64,000 bases of DNA from Arthrobacter sp. SLBN-112 (GCF_006715225.1 NZ_VFMU01000001.1:3100001-3164000); one strand, 5' to 3'. Shown: positions 33,372 to 43,140, counted from the first letter of the stretch. The notes: a model not told the origin generated them from the letters alone. Program-made: numbers and translations.

Positions 33372-35978
33372 CTACCCTTCCGCCCCGGCGTAACGGTCCC
33401 GGAGGGCGGCGGCCAGGTAGGGGGCGGTGCGGCTGCTGCGGGAACCCGCGACGGCGGCCGGGCTGCCGGCGGCGACGAGCTTACCGCCGGCGTCGCCACC
33501 GGCGGGCCCCAGGTCCATCACCCAGTCCGCCCCGGCCACCACGTCCATGGCGTGTTCCACGACGATCACCGTGTTGCCGGCGTCCACCAGGCGGTTGAGC
33601 TGGGCCATCAACAGTTCGACGTCGGCCGGGTGGAGTCCCGTGGTGGGTTCGTCCAGCAGGTAGAGCGTGTGGCCGCGCCGGGCCCGCTGCAGTTCAGTGG
33701 CCAGCTTGATCCGCTGCGCCTCACCGCCGGAAAGCTCGGTGGCCGGCTGGCCCAGCCGGAGGTAGCCCAGGCCCACTTCCTGGAGGGTCTGCAGGGAACG
33801 CGCCGCGGCGGGAACCCCTGCCAGGAAACCGGCTGCGGCATCGACCGTCATTCCCAGCACCTCCGCAATGTTCCTGCCCTGGTAGGTGACCTCCAGGGTG
33901 TCCGGGTTGTAGCGCGATCCGTTGCATTCCGGGCAGGGACCGTAGCTTCCGGGAAGGAAGAGCAGCTCCACGGCCACGAAGCCCTCGCCCTGGCACGTCT
34001 CGCACCGTCCGCCGGCCACGTTGAAGGAAAAGCGCCCGGGGCCGAAACCCCGGCTCCTGGCGGCATCGGTGGCAGCGAACTCCTTGCGGACCGCATCGAA
34101 GAGCCCCGTATATGTGGCCAGGTTGGAGCGGGGTGTGCGCCCGATCGGTTTCTGGTCCACCGTGACTGCGCGGTCGATCCGCTCCAGGCCGGCAATGTGC
34201 CCCACACTGCCCGGGCCGCCGTCCTCGTCGATCCCAACGCCCGGCTCTTCACGTGGCTCCCGGCTGTCATCGCTGGCCCGCCGGGAGGTGCCGGCAACGT
34301 CCGCGAGGACCTTGCTCACCAGCGTGGACTTACCGGACCCTGATACGCCCGTGACGGCCGTCAGGACACCGAGCGGAAAGGCCACGTCCAGGTTCCGCAG
34401 GTTGTGGCGGCTGATGCCGCGCAGTTCCAGCCACCCGGCGGCCTCCCGCGCCGCACCCATGCCGCTCCCGCCGTCGGCCATGACCCCTGCTGAATCCCTG
34501 GGGAACAGGAACGGCCGTGTCACTGACCCTGGCACAGCGTCGAGGCCCTGGACGGGCCCGCTGTACAGCACCTGCCCGCCGTCCTCGCCGGCGCGGGGAC
34601 CCACATCCACGAGCCAGTCGGCGCGGCGGACCACGTCCATGTTGTGCTCCACCACGAACACGGAATTTCCTGATGCCTTCAACTGGTCCAGGACCGCAAG
34701 GAGGGGTTCGGCATCCGCGGGGTGCAGGCCGGCTGACGGTTCGTCCAGCACGTAGATCACGCCGAACAGCCCGGACCGGAGCTGGGTGGCAATCCGGAGG
34801 CGCTGCATTTCGCCCGGCGAGAGTGTCGGCGTGGCCCGGCCTAGCGCCAGGTACCCAAGGCCAAGGTCAAGCAGGACGTTGATGCGGTGCAGCAGGTCGC
34901 GGGTAATGGCCACGGCCACTTTATTGGATTCGGAGGACTGCTTCCGCGACGCGGTGCCTGCCGTGGCCAGCAGGGTTGTGGGGCGGATGATCTCCGCCAG
35001 TTCTGTCATGGGCACGGCATTGAGTCCGGCAATGGTCTGCCCGGCGAAGGTCACCGCAAGGGCCTCGGGCCGAAGCCCGGTACCATCGCACCGCGGGCAC
35101 GGTCCCGTCTCCATGAAGCGCAGCACCTTCTCCCGCATGGCAGGGCTTTTGGAGTCAAGGAGGGTGTGCATGACGTAGCTCCTGGCGCTCCAGAACCGGC
35201 CCTTGTACGGTTTGGCCACGCGGTCCCGCTGCGGCGTCACTTCCACCACGGGCTGGTCCTCGGTAAAAAGGATCCAGTCCCGCTGTTCGCGGGGCAACTG
35301 CTGCCAGGGAACGTCGACGTCGTAGCCCAGGTGGGTCAGGATGTCGCGCAGGTTCTTGCCTTGCCAGGCGCCGGGCCAGGCGGCGATCGCGCCGTCACGA
35401 ATGCTGAGGGACGTGTCCGGCACCAGTGATGCTTCGGTGACCGCGTGGGCCGTTCCCAGGCCGTGGCATTCGGGGCAGGCGCCTGCCGCGGTGTTGGGGG
35501 AGAAGGCATCCGAATCCAGTGGGGCAGCGCCGTCCGGGTAGCTGCCTGCGCGGGAGAACAGCATGCGCAGCGAATTGGAGAGCGTGGTCACGGTCCCCAC
35601 GGTGGACCTTGAGGTGGCGGTGCCGCGCCGCTGTTGGAGTGCGACGGCGGGCGGCAAACCGCTGATCTGCTCCACCTTGGGGTTGTGGCCCTGCTGGATC
35701 AGCCGGCGGGCATAGGGCGCCACCGATTCGAAAAAGCGGCGCTGCGCCTCGGCGTAGATGGTGCCAAAGGCCAGCGACGACTTGCCCGAGCCCGAGACTC
35801 CGGTGAACGCCACAATCGCGTCCCGCGGCACGTCGACGCTGACGTTGCGCAGGTTGTTCTCACGGGCACCGCGCACCCGGACGAAGCCGTCTTCGCCCTG
35901 GCCGGCCAACTCTGCGGGCAGGCTCAACATGTCTGGGTTCAGGGCGGTCAGCTGGTCAACGTTCTGTTCGGCATGCAC
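33372..35978 (-). CDS. UvrA-like ABC ATPase (excinuclease subunit A paralogue)
   Basis: An 868-aa protein with two ABC ATPase modules. The Walker A motifs are in TGVSGSGKSSLAFG and TGVSGSGKSTLV, the signatures LSPGEMQRLRIA and LSGGEAQRIKLA, and the Walker B motifs VLDEPSAGLHPAD and LLDEPTTGLHPAD. Zinc-binding pairs include CPECHGLG, CPRCDGTG and CETCQGEG...CPECNGSR. It is shorter than standard UvrA (about 940 aa), which fits the UvrA2 class thought to lack the UvrB-binding part. DNA binding in damage or drug resistance is likely. The GTG start is preceded by TAGAGT at 7 bases and no ribosome-binding site. Confidence 0.9.
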   Translation of the reverse strand: MHAEQNVDQLTALNPDMLSLPAELAGQGEDGFVRVRGARENNLRNVSVDVPRDAIVAFTGVSGSGKSSLAFGTIYAEAQRRFFESVAPYARRLIQQGHNPKVEQISGLPPAVALQQRRGTATSRSTVGTVTTLSNSLRMLFSRAGSYPDGAAPLDSDAFSPNTAAGACPECHGLGTAHAVTEASLVPDTSLSIRDGAIAAWPGAWQGKNLRDILTHLGYDVDVPWQQLPREQRDWILFTEDQPVVEVTPQRDRVAKPYKGRFWSARSYVMHTLLDSKSPAMREKVLRFMETGPCPRCDGTGLRPEALAVTFAGQTIAGLNAVPMTELAEIIRPTTLLATAGTASRKQSSESNKVAVAITRDLLHRINVLLDLGLGYLALGRATPTLSPGEMQRLRIATQLRSGLFGVIYVLDEPSAGLHPADAEPLLAVLDQLKASGNSVFVVEHNMDVVRRADWLVDVGPRAGEDGGQVLYSGPVQGLDAVPGSVTRPFLFPRDSAGVMADGGSGMGAAREAAGWLELRGISRHNLRNLDVAFPLGVLTAVTGVSGSGKSTLVSKVLADVAGTSRRASDDSREPREEPGVGIDEDGGPGSVGHIAGLERIDRAVTVDQKPIGRTPRSNLATYTGLFDAVRKEFAATDAARSRGFGPGRFSFNVAGGRCETCQGEGFVAVELLFLPGSYGPCPECNGSRYNPDTLEVTYQGRNIAEVLGMTVDAAAGFLAGVPAAARSLQTLQEVGLGYLRLGQPATELSGGEAQRIKLATELQRARRGHTLYLLDEPTTGLHPADVELLMAQLNRLVDAGNTVIVVEHAMDVVAGADWVMDLGPAGGDAGGKLVAAGSPAAVAGSRSSRTAPYLAAALRDRYAGAEG

Positions 35979-35985
35979 CGCTTCG

Positions 35986-35991
35986 ACTCTA
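35986..35991 (-). promoter_or_regulatory. -10 element of the UvrA-like gene (leaderless layout)
   Basis: TAGAGT on the minus strand ends 7 bases before the GTG start at 35978, and no ribosome-binding site is present. Confidence 0.45.
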
Positions 35992-36137
35992 GTGGTGATC
36001 CGTCCGTGGCCCGAACTTTGCGGGATCTGTCGGGACGGCGCGGACGGATTTACACTGAATCATCCGGCGGGGCCGGCAGGCACGAGACCCCGCCTGGGGG
36101 ACCGAGAGATCAACTGCATAAAGTGGAAGGGCCGGCC

Positions 36138-36962
36138 ATGGGCAACGCGTCGCAGGGAGCGAACAGGGCAGTATCCGAGGCCGCATCGGCGAGCCGCAGC
36201 CCTGCGGTCCGTGTTCTGGCCCGTGCCGGATTTGTCTTCATCGGCCTGGTCCACATCCTGATCGGCGTCATCGCATTGCAGCTGGACAGGGGCCAGGGCG
36301 GTGAAGCCGACCAGTCCGGAGCAATCGGAACCCTGGCGTCCAAACCTGGCGGCGGGATCCTGCTCTGGGTGGGAGCTGTTGCCTGCGCTGCGCTTGCCCT
36401 GTGGATGCTAAGCGAGGCCGTTTTTGGGGCCCGCTCCGAGACTGATTCCAAGAAGAAGCTGAAAAAGGCTGCCAGTGCCGTGGGCAAAGCTGTTGTCTTC
36501 GGTGTCCTGGCCTTCACCTTTGCCGTCTTTGCCTCCGGCGGCAGCAAGAACTCCAGCCAGTCCGCCAGCGATTTCACGGCAAAGCTCATGGGAGCGCCCT
36601 CAGGGGTGGTGCTTTTGATCGCGGTGGGGCTGGCGATCATCGGCGCCGGCGGCTATTACGCCTATCGCGGCATCACACGGAAATTCATGAAAGACCTGCA
36701 GGACCCCGGCAATGCCCGCACAGCCGTGGAGTGGATTGGAACCATCGGCTACGCCGCCAAGGGCGTGGTGCTCGCCGTCGTCGGTGTGCTGATTATCGTG
36801 GCCGCCGCAACCGCCGATCCGTCCAAGTCCTCCGGCCTGGATGGCGGGCTGAAGACCCTCGGCGCGCAGCCGTATGGAGTGTTTCTCCTGGGCGCCATTG
36901 CCGCAGGGCTTATTTGTTACGGCGTGTATTCCATGGCCCGGGCACGCTACGGAAAGTTTTAG
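36138..36962 (+). CDS. DUF1206 membrane protein
   Basis: A 274-aa protein with three repeated two-helix units, the DUF1206 architecture. The units start VRVLARAGFVFIGLVHILIG, GKAVVFGVLAFTFAVFA and TIGYAAKGVVLAVVGVLI-type segments with conserved Gly and Arg/Tyr at helix ends. ATG at 36138 has GAAGGG upstream. The frame is open much further 5', but that part is not membrane-like and is antisense to the UvrA-like gene. Function is unknown in the family. The stop codon overlaps the convergent metallo-beta-lactamase gene by 4 bases. Confidence 0.88.
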   Translation: MGNASQGANRAVSEAASASRSPAVRVLARAGFVFIGLVHILIGVIALQLDRGQGGEADQSGAIGTLASKPGGGILLWVGAVACAALALWMLSEAVFGARSETDSKKKLKKAASAVGKAVVFGVLAFTFAVFASGGSKNSSQSASDFTAKLMGAPSGVVLLIAVGLAIIGAGGYYAYRGITRKFMKDLQDPGNARTAVEWIGTIGYAAKGVVLAVVGVLIIVAAATADPSKSSGLDGGLKTLGAQPYGVFLLGAIAAGLICYGVYSMARARYGKF

Positions 36963-37786
36963 CCTGCACCCTTGAGCCCGGTGCGGCGGGTTCGCCGGGA
37001 TGCGCGTGAACCTGTTCGCGGCTGGCCGGTCACACTGCTTGCCGCCTGGGCCAGCGGGATGCGCAAGGCAGGCCCATGGCCCGGCAGGACAACGGCGGCG
37101 TCGACGCCGGCAAGGTTCCGCAGGGCAGCATGCGCTGCGTCCGGATCTGAGTGATACATGGAATGCAGCATCTGCGGACCGGAGGTGCGGCTGATCGGGT
37201 GGCCGCTGACAAACGAATCACCGACGGCGATGGCGCCGGCTTCCGGAAGCAGGATTGCCGCATTGCCGGGCGTATGTCCCGGCAGGGAGATGGCCACAGG
37301 CCGGCCGGGCAGGGCCCGGAGTGTGGCAGCGTCCCACGCCTCCGCGCGCGTGGCGGGCCTTGACGCCAAGGCGCCCGCCCTGATGGCGTGCACCATCCAG
37401 CGGAACACACGCGGCCGCCAGGCCCGGATGAGGACCTGTCCCAGGGTGACCTGGTGCTTTTCCTTCCCCTGGACGTGTGCCAACTCGCCGCGGGCGCACA
37501 GGACCGGGGTTCCAAAGGACTCGGAGAAGAAGGCCGCGGAGCCCGTATGGTCCACGTGGCCGTGCGTAACCAGCAGGGCCATGGCGTGCGCGGGTTCCAG
37601 GCCCAGGTAGCGGAGTGAGGCAAGGACGTGTCGGCGGTCACCGGGATAACCGCTGTCAATGAGGATGAACCCCTTTCCGTCCCGGACCACCATCCAGTTG
37701 GAGGCCGGCCCTTCAGCGAAATAGACGCCGGGTGCCTGCTCGGAAAGGCTGGTTGCGGGGTCCCACCCGATGGTTTGCGGCCGCAC
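36959..37786 (-). CDS. Metallo-beta-lactamase-fold hydrolase
   Basis: A 275-aa enzyme with the binuclear zinc motif HGHVDH (in VTHGHVDHTG), SLPGHTPGNAA and AVGDSFVSG, the standard ligands of the fold. It could be a lactonase, thioesterase or other hydrolase; nothing fixes the substrate. The C-terminus ends in a basic tail. The GTG at 37786 is preceded by TACGCT at 6 bases and no ribosome-binding site, which indicates a leaderless message. Confidence 0.92.
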   Translation of the reverse strand: MRPQTIGWDPATSLSEQAPGVYFAEGPASNWMVVRDGKGFILIDSGYPGDRRHVLASLRYLGLEPAHAMALLVTHGHVDHTGSAAFFSESFGTPVLCARGELAHVQGKEKHQVTLGQVLIRAWRPRVFRWMVHAIRAGALASRPATRAEAWDAATLRALPGRPVAISLPGHTPGNAAILLPEAGAIAVGDSFVSGHPISRTSGPQMLHSMYHSDPDAAHAALRNLAGVDAAVVLPGHGPALRIPLAQAASSVTGQPRTGSRASRRTRRTGLKGAG

Positions 37787-37792
37787 AGGTTA

Positions 37793-37798
37793 AGCGTA
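37793..37798 (-). promoter_or_regulatory. -10 element of the metallo-beta-lactamase gene (leaderless layout)
   Basis: TACGCT on the minus strand ends 6 bases before the GTG start at 37786. Confidence 0.45.
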
Positions 37799-38016
37799 GC
37801 CCGCAGGCAACCGCGTAAAGCGGATGCCGGATCGCACGCGCACCGGGTACCTAACGCCCCTAAAGTTCCTGTGCAGTGGCTGTGCATCCTTTGATCCTGG
37901 TCACCTTGGCCCTACAGTATTCCCACCATTGCCTACGATGGGACACGGACAGAGGACGGATAGGCGGCGCGCAGCCGCCGCCGGCCCGCGACGATTTGCA
38001 GGCAGGAGGTGGACCG

Positions 38017-38760
38017 ATGCATCACGGCGTGCTGCCGCAGGGCCATCCCGTGCACCGGCATCCCGGCCGGGTAATGGCTGCGGGTGCGGTTGGCCTGGTC
38101 CTGGCCGTAACGTCAGGGAGTACGGCCCAGACACAGCCACCGGTCACGGCGGCACCTCCGGTCCGCGTTGTGGTTGTGGGGGACTCGTTGAGTACCGGCC
38201 ACGGCACGTCGCCGCAGCAGGCGTGGCCGGCGTTATTGCGCAAAGACCCGCTGGGCGCAGGCCTGGAGGTGGTTAATGCCGCCGAGAACGGCAGCGGTTA
38301 CCTCAGCACCGGTGACCTTGACGGTACTTTCGGCACCGAGGTTGAAAGCTTCGTGACCCCGGATACTGGCATCGTTGTCTTTTTCGGGTCGGAGAATGAC
38401 CTGGGCCGTGCGCCCGCAGATATTGGTGACGCTGCCTTGGCGGCGATGGACCGTGCCGAGGCCCTGGCCCCGGCAGCGAAGCTCATTGTGGTGGGGCCGC
38501 CGTCGTACTCTGAAATCCCCGATCCCGCCCTGGTGGACATCAGCGACCAGCTCAGGGCCGCTGCCCGGCAGGCGGGCGGTGAGTTCGTCGACCCCATCGC
38601 CGAGGGCTGGATCAGCAATGATTTTGACGATCTCATCGGCCCGGACGGTGACCACCCCACCGTGCTGGGACAGCACTACCTGCTGGAGCACATCGGCGCC
38701 CACCTAGAACAGGCGGCCCCTGCGGCAGCCGCAGCGCAAGGACGTCCGGACGCCCAGTGA
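38017..38760 (+). CDS. Secreted SGNH/GDSL-family hydrolase
   Basis: A 247-aa exported esterase-like protein. It has a basic, His-rich N-terminus, a hydrophobic helix (VMAAGAVGLVLAVTSG), block I VVGDSLSTG with the catalytic Ser, block III GSENDLG (oxyanion Asn), and block V DGDHPT with the Asp-His pair. ATG at 38017 has GGCAGGAGG upstream. Possible substrates include acyl groups on polysaccharides or lipids. It has a Pro/Ala-rich C-terminal tail. Confidence 0.88.
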   Translation: MHHGVLPQGHPVHRHPGRVMAAGAVGLVLAVTSGSTAQTQPPVTAAPPVRVVVVGDSLSTGHGTSPQQAWPALLRKDPLGAGLEVVNAAENGSGYLSTGDLDGTFGTEVESFVTPDTGIVVFFGSENDLGRAPADIGDAALAAMDRAEALAPAAKLIVVGPPSYSEIPDPALVDISDQLRAAARQAGGEFVDPIAEGWISNDFDDLIGPDGDHPTVLGQHYLLEHIGAHLEQAAPAAAAAQGRPDAQ

Positions 38761-38794
38761 GGGTGCCGGTGCACGCTGCTTGGACCAAAATGAT

Positions 38795-39538
38795 TCACAC
38801 CAAGGGCCAGGGGTAGCGCATGCCGGTGTGGTCAACCGGAAGTACTTTGTCCTGAAGCACCCGCTGGACGCGGCGCTGGAGTGCTGCCACTTCGGCATGG
38901 TCGAGCAGTGCACCTACATCGGCGGGCACCGTGGTGGCCAGCGGACTGATGTCCTCGAGCAGGTTGTCCGGAATGGGGTCACCCGCGAAGTCCCAGATCA
39001 CGGTGCGCAGTTTGAACGCGGCGGAAAAGCACAGTCCGTGGTCGATGCCCCAGATGCGGGCGTCAGTGCCACGCAGCACATGCCCGCTTTTCCGGTCCGT
39101 ATTGTTCGCCACGTAGTCGAACAGTGCGATGCGGGCGAGTTCGGCGTGGGTCCCGGGGGAGTCCGCGTACAGCGTGAAGTAATGCTCCTGGAGGTCCCCC
39201 TCGATGAACCACTGCAGCGATCCCACCCCAAGCGGCGCGTCTGTGCGGACCACCGTAGGCGGTACCATTCCCCACCCCAATCCTTCGCTGAGCAGGTAGG
39301 CGGCGCGCTCCCGGCGGTACAGGCCGGCGTCGAAATCAGCGAGTGGGCGTTCCCCGGCTTCCGGCTTGTAGACCGCCCAAGCGGAATCGTCCGCGGAGGT
39401 AACATCCACCAGGAACGTGGCGTTGCTGCCGCTCATGATCCGGCCCAACAGCTCGACGCCGCCCTCATTAAGGAGGGTCAGCTCCCGCCCGGACACCGGA
39501 TGCCCCGCGCGGCCGCGTTCCGTGGCCATCCACTCCAT
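38795..39538 (-). CDS. SCO1664-family protein (phosphatidylinositol-kinase-like fold)
   Basis: A 247-aa protein of an actinobacterial family named after Streptomyces SCO1664. Kinase-like features are VYKPEAGERP near residue 55 (candidate ATP lysine), FDYVANNTDRKSGH (catalytic-loop-like Asn/Asp) and GIDHGLCF (metal-binding Asp). This layout resembles HipA or PI3/4-kinase folds, so ATP-dependent phosphorylation is possible but unproven. In other actinomycetes the family often lies near mycothiol genes; here it is isolated, beside an SGNH hydrolase and the MoxR-VWA pair. Confidence 0.85.
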   Translation of the reverse strand: MEWMATERGRAGHPVSGRELTLLNEGGVELLGRIMSGSNATFLVDVTSADDSAWAVYKPEAGERPLADFDAGLYRRERAAYLLSEGLGWGMVPPTVVRTDAPLGVGSLQWFIEGDLQEHYFTLYADSPGTHAELARIALFDYVANNTDRKSGHVLRGTDARIWGIDHGLCFSAAFKLRTVIWDFAGDPIPDNLLEDISPLATTVPADVGALLDHAEVAALQRRVQRVLQDKVLPVDHTGMRYPWPLV

Positions 39539-39681
39539 GCCAAGCCGTTAACTGTCACGCCCGCCTCCGTCCGCTCAGGGTTCCGACGTCGAAGCTGCAG
39601 TCATTAGCAACCAGCCTATGCCGGACAATGGCCGAACAGAGGAATCTGGAGGAAACTCTCGATTAGCTGCAGGGCGGGGCT

Positions 39682-39687
39682 TACCGT
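39682..39687 (+). promoter_or_regulatory. -10 element of the MoxR-VWA operon (leaderless layout)
   Basis: TACCGT ends 6 bases before the GTG start at 39694. Confidence 0.45.
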
Positions 39688-39693
39688 AGAGGG

Positions 39694-41082
39694 GTGACTG
39701 ATCGCCCCGATATTTTTACCGTTGGTGAACTGCGTGCCGCAGGGTATGTCCACAAGGACCTGCGCCACGAGATCCGCGACAATCTCCTCGCCGCCCTGGC
39801 CGCGGGGCAGGACCCTTGGCCCGGTTTGTTCGGCTTCAGCCGGACGGTGATTCCACAGCTCGAGCGGGCCCTCATCGCTGGGCACGACATCGTCCTGCTC
39901 GGTGAGCGGGGACAGGGCAAGACCCGCCTGCTGCGAACCTTGGCCGGGCTGCTGGATGAGTGGTCTCCGGTCATCGAGGGCTCTGAGCTGAACGAGCACC
40001 CCTTCGAACCGATTACCGAACAGTCCCGTGCCCGGGTCCTGACCGAGGGCGACCGGCTGCGGGTTGCCTGGCGGCACCGGTCGGAGCGGTACGTGGAAAA
40101 GCTGGCCACGCCGGATACGTCGGTGGCCGACCTGGTGGGGGACGTGGATCCGATGCGGGTGGCCGAGGGCCGCCGCCTGGGGGACCCCGAGACCATCCAC
40201 TACGGGCTCATTCCCCGCTCCAACCGCGGCATCATCGCCATCAACGAGCTGCCGGATCTTGCCGAGCGCATCCAGGTGGCGATGCTCAACGTCATGGAGG
40301 AACGGGACATCCAGATCCGCGGCTACGTGCTGCGGCTGCCGCTTGACGTGCTGGTTGTCGCGTCCGCCAACCCCGAGGACTACACCAACCGCGGCCGCAT
40401 CATCACACCGCTGAAAGACCGCTTTGGTGCGGAGATCCGGACCCACTACCCGATTGAACTGGAGGACGAGGTCTCCGTCATCCTGCAGGAGGGCCGGCTG
40501 GTGGCGGACGTCCCGCCCTTCATCCTGGAGATCCTGGCCCGCTACACCCGCGCGTTGCGGCAGTCCCCGGCCATTAACCAGACTTCCGGCGTTTCCGCCC
40601 GGTTCGCCATCGCCGGGGCTGAGACCGTGGCCGCCGCCGCACTGCGCCGGGCAAGCCTGCGGGGCGAGGACCAGGCGGTGGCACGGATTATCGACCTCGA
40701 ACCGGCCGTGGAAGTCCTGACAGGCAAAATCGAGTTCGAATCGGGCGAGGAAGGACGCGAACAGGGGGTCCTCGACCACCTCCTGCGCACCGCCACCGCC
40801 GAAGCTGTCAGGGCGCACTTCCAGGGCCTGGACATGGGTCCCCTCGTGGCCGCCCTCGACGGGCACCGGACCGTCACCACCGGGGAACAGGTGACCGCGC
40901 AGGAGTTCCTGGGCAACCTCCCGTCCCTGAACGGCTCGGGCCTCTACGACGAAATCGGCCGGCGCCTGGGCGCCACAAATGACGGACAGCTCGCAGCCGC
41001 CGTCGAACTGGCGCTGGAAGGCCTGTACCTCGGCCGGCGGATCTCCAAGGAATCCGACGACGAGGAAACCATCTACGGCTAG
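39694..41082 (+). CDS. MoxR/magnesium-chelatase-like AAA+ ATPase
   Basis: A 462-aa AAA+ ATPase. Walker A is GERGQGKT (70-77), Walker B and the adjacent region are GIIAINELPDLAERIQVAML, and sensor 1 lies in VVASANPEDYTNRG. It is closest to the ChlI/MoxR branch, which works with VWA-domain partners to load metals or remodel proteins. The partner is the next gene, 14 bases downstream. No bacteriochlorophyll genes are present, so it is not a real magnesium chelatase. A GTG start preceded by TACCGT at 6 bases suggests a leaderless mRNA. Confidence 0.92.
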   Translation: MTDRPDIFTVGELRAAGYVHKDLRHEIRDNLLAALAAGQDPWPGLFGFSRTVIPQLERALIAGHDIVLLGERGQGKTRLLRTLAGLLDEWSPVIEGSELNEHPFEPITEQSRARVLTEGDRLRVAWRHRSERYVEKLATPDTSVADLVGDVDPMRVAEGRRLGDPETIHYGLIPRSNRGIIAINELPDLAERIQVAMLNVMEERDIQIRGYVLRLPLDVLVVASANPEDYTNRGRIITPLKDRFGAEIRTHYPIELEDEVSVILQEGRLVADVPPFILEILARYTRALRQSPAINQTSGVSARFAIAGAETVAAAALRRASLRGEDQAVARIIDLEPAVEVLTGKIEFESGEEGREQGVLDHLLRTATAEAVRAHFQGLDMGPLVAALDGHRTVTTGEQVTAQEFLGNLPSLNGSGLYDEIGRRLGATNDGQLAAAVELALEGLYLGRRISKESDDEETIYG

Positions 41083-41096
41083 GCACAGGAGGCACC

Positions 41097-43097
41097 ATGG
41101 CCATCCACAAGCGGTCCGCCAGGTACGGCCGGTACACCGGCGGCCCGGACCCGCTCGCCCCGCCGGTTGACCTGGCCGAGGCGCTCGACGCCGTCGCCGA
41201 AGACGTGATGGCAGGCTACTCGCCGCGCCATGCCCTCCAGGAGTTCCTGCGGCGCGGCGGGCAGAACCGCGACGGGCTGGACGACCTCGCCCGGCGCGTC
41301 CAGGAGCGGCGGCGCGACCTGCTCAGCCGCCACCGGCTGGACGGCACCCTGGATGAAGTGAAGAAACTCCTGGACACCGCCGTGCTGGAGGAACGCAAGC
41401 AGCTGGCCCGGGACGCCATGATGAATGACACCGACCGTGCCTTCCGGGAGATGCAGCTGCAGAACCTGCCGCCCTCCACGGCGGCCGCCGTCAATGAGCT
41501 TGCGTCCTACGACTGGCAGTCAAGCGCGGCCAGGGAAGCGTACGACCGGATCAAGGACCTGCTGGGCCGGGAGGTCCTTGAACAGCGGTTCGCCGGCATG
41601 AAGCAGGCGCTGGAGAGCGCCACCGACGAGGACCGCGAAGCAGTAAGTGCCGTGCTCCGGGACCTCAATGAGCTGCTGGGCAAACACCGGCGGGGCGAAG
41701 ACACGGACGCCGATTTCCAGGAGTTCATGGCCAGGCACGGCCAATACTTTCCGGAGAATCCGCAATCCGTGGAGGAATTGGTGGATGCCCTGGCCCAGCG
41801 AGCGGCGGCGGCCCAACGGCTCCTGCAGTCCATGTCCCCTGAGCAGCGTGACGAGCTGATGCGGTTGTCTGCGCAGGCATTCGGCTCGCCGGAACTGATG
41901 GCGCAGCTCAGCGAGCTGGACGCCGCCCTGCAGGCTCTGCGTCCCGGCGAAGACTGGACGGGATCGGAACGCTTCGAGGGGCAGGAGGGCCTGGGGCTGG
42001 GTGACGGGACCGGTGTGCTGCAGGACATCGCAGAGCTCGACGAACTGTCCGAGCAACTGTCGCAGTCCTACAACGGCTCCCGGCTTGATGACCTGGACCT
42101 CGATGCCCTGGCACGCCAGCTCGGCGAGAATGCCGCCGTGAGCGCCCGCACCCTCGCCGAAATCGAGCGGGCCATGCAGGACGGCGGCTACCTGCGGCGC
42201 GGCACCGATGGCGACCTGCGGCTGTCTCCGCAGGCCATGCGGCGGCTGGGGAAATCGCTGCTCCGGGACACTGCAAGGCAGCTCTCCGGGCGGCAGGGAA
42301 ACCGGGACACCAGGATGGCGGGGGCCGCCGGGGAACAGACAGGCTCCAGCCGACAGTGGGAGTTCGGTGACCGCGAGCCCTGGGACGTCACCCGCACCAT
42401 GACCAACGCCATCCGGCGCATCATGGCCGACGGCGGTGACCCGGGCCGCGGACTGCGCCTCGCCGTCGGCGACATCGAAGTGGCGGAGACGGAGGCACGG
42501 ACCCAGGCGGCGGTTGCCCTGCTGGTGGACGTCTCCTTCTCCATGGCTGCCGAAGGGCGGTGGGTTCCAATGAAGCGGACCGCGCTCGCACTGCACCACC
42601 TGGTCTCCACCCGCTTCCGCGGCGACAGACTGCAACTGATCACGTTCGGCCGTTACGCGCAGTCCATGGACATCGCCGAACTTACTGCCCTCCCGGCGCT
42701 CCGCGAGCAGGGCACCAACCTGCACCACGGCTTGCTGCTGGCGGGACGCTTCTTCCGAAGCCACCCATCCATGCAGCCCGTCCTGCTGGTAGTCACCGAT
42801 GGCGAGCCCACCGCGCACCTGCTGCCGGACGGGGACTCCTGGTTCAACTGGCCGCCGGATGCGGAGACCATCCGTGCCACCGTTGCCGAACTGGACCGCC
42901 TGGGCCGCTCCGGTGTCCAGACCACATTCTTCCGCCTGGGCACCGACCCCGGCCTGGAGCGGTTCATCCAGCGGATGGCGCGGCGCGTGGACGGCCGGGT
43001 GGTGGCGCCGGAGGTGGGCGACCTGGGCGCAGCCGTGGTGGGGGAGTACCTGCGGGCCCATGTCCGCAGCGCCTACGCCGACGGCGACTGGTTCTGA
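41097..43097 (+). CDS. VWA-domain partner of the MoxR-like ATPase
   Basis: A 666-aa protein. The long N-terminal part is helical and rich in Arg, Glu and Gln (residues about 40-450, with many RDL and ELL repeats). The C-terminal von Willebrand A domain has the MIDAS motif DVSFS at about residue 477, then a Thr in FGRYAQSMD-like context and VVTDGEPTAHL. Metal-dependent adhesion of this kind links the ATPase to a client. ATG at 41097 has AGGAGG. The operon with the AAA+ gene is clear; the client protein is unknown. Confidence 0.92.
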   Translation: MAIHKRSARYGRYTGGPDPLAPPVDLAEALDAVAEDVMAGYSPRHALQEFLRRGGQNRDGLDDLARRVQERRRDLLSRHRLDGTLDEVKKLLDTAVLEERKQLARDAMMNDTDRAFREMQLQNLPPSTAAAVNELASYDWQSSAAREAYDRIKDLLGREVLEQRFAGMKQALESATDEDREAVSAVLRDLNELLGKHRRGEDTDADFQEFMARHGQYFPENPQSVEELVDALAQRAAAAQRLLQSMSPEQRDELMRLSAQAFGSPELMAQLSELDAALQALRPGEDWTGSERFEGQEGLGLGDGTGVLQDIAELDELSEQLSQSYNGSRLDDLDLDALARQLGENAAVSARTLAEIERAMQDGGYLRRGTDGDLRLSPQAMRRLGKSLLRDTARQLSGRQGNRDTRMAGAAGEQTGSSRQWEFGDREPWDVTRTMTNAIRRIMADGGDPGRGLRLAVGDIEVAETEARTQAAVALLVDVSFSMAAEGRWVPMKRTALALHHLVSTRFRGDRLQLITFGRYAQSMDIAELTALPALREQGTNLHHGLLLAGRFFRSHPSMQPVLLVVTDGEPTAHLLPDGDSWFNWPPDAETIRATVAELDRLGRSGVQTTFFRLGTDPGLERFIQRMARRVDGRVVAPEVGDLGAAVVGEYLRAHVRSAYADGDWF

Positions 43098-43105
43098 CCG
43101 GTCCC

Positions 43106-43134
43106 TTGCCGGGTTTCCGGGCCGGGAATAGCAT
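43106..43134 (+). promoter_or_regulatory. Promoter with leaderless layout for the RibD-like gene
   Basis: -35 TTGCCG (43106-43111), a 17-base spacer, and -10 TAGCAT (43129-43134), which ends 6 bases before the ATG at 43141. No ribosome-binding site is present. Confidence 0.65.
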
Positions 43135-43140
43135 GGCGCC

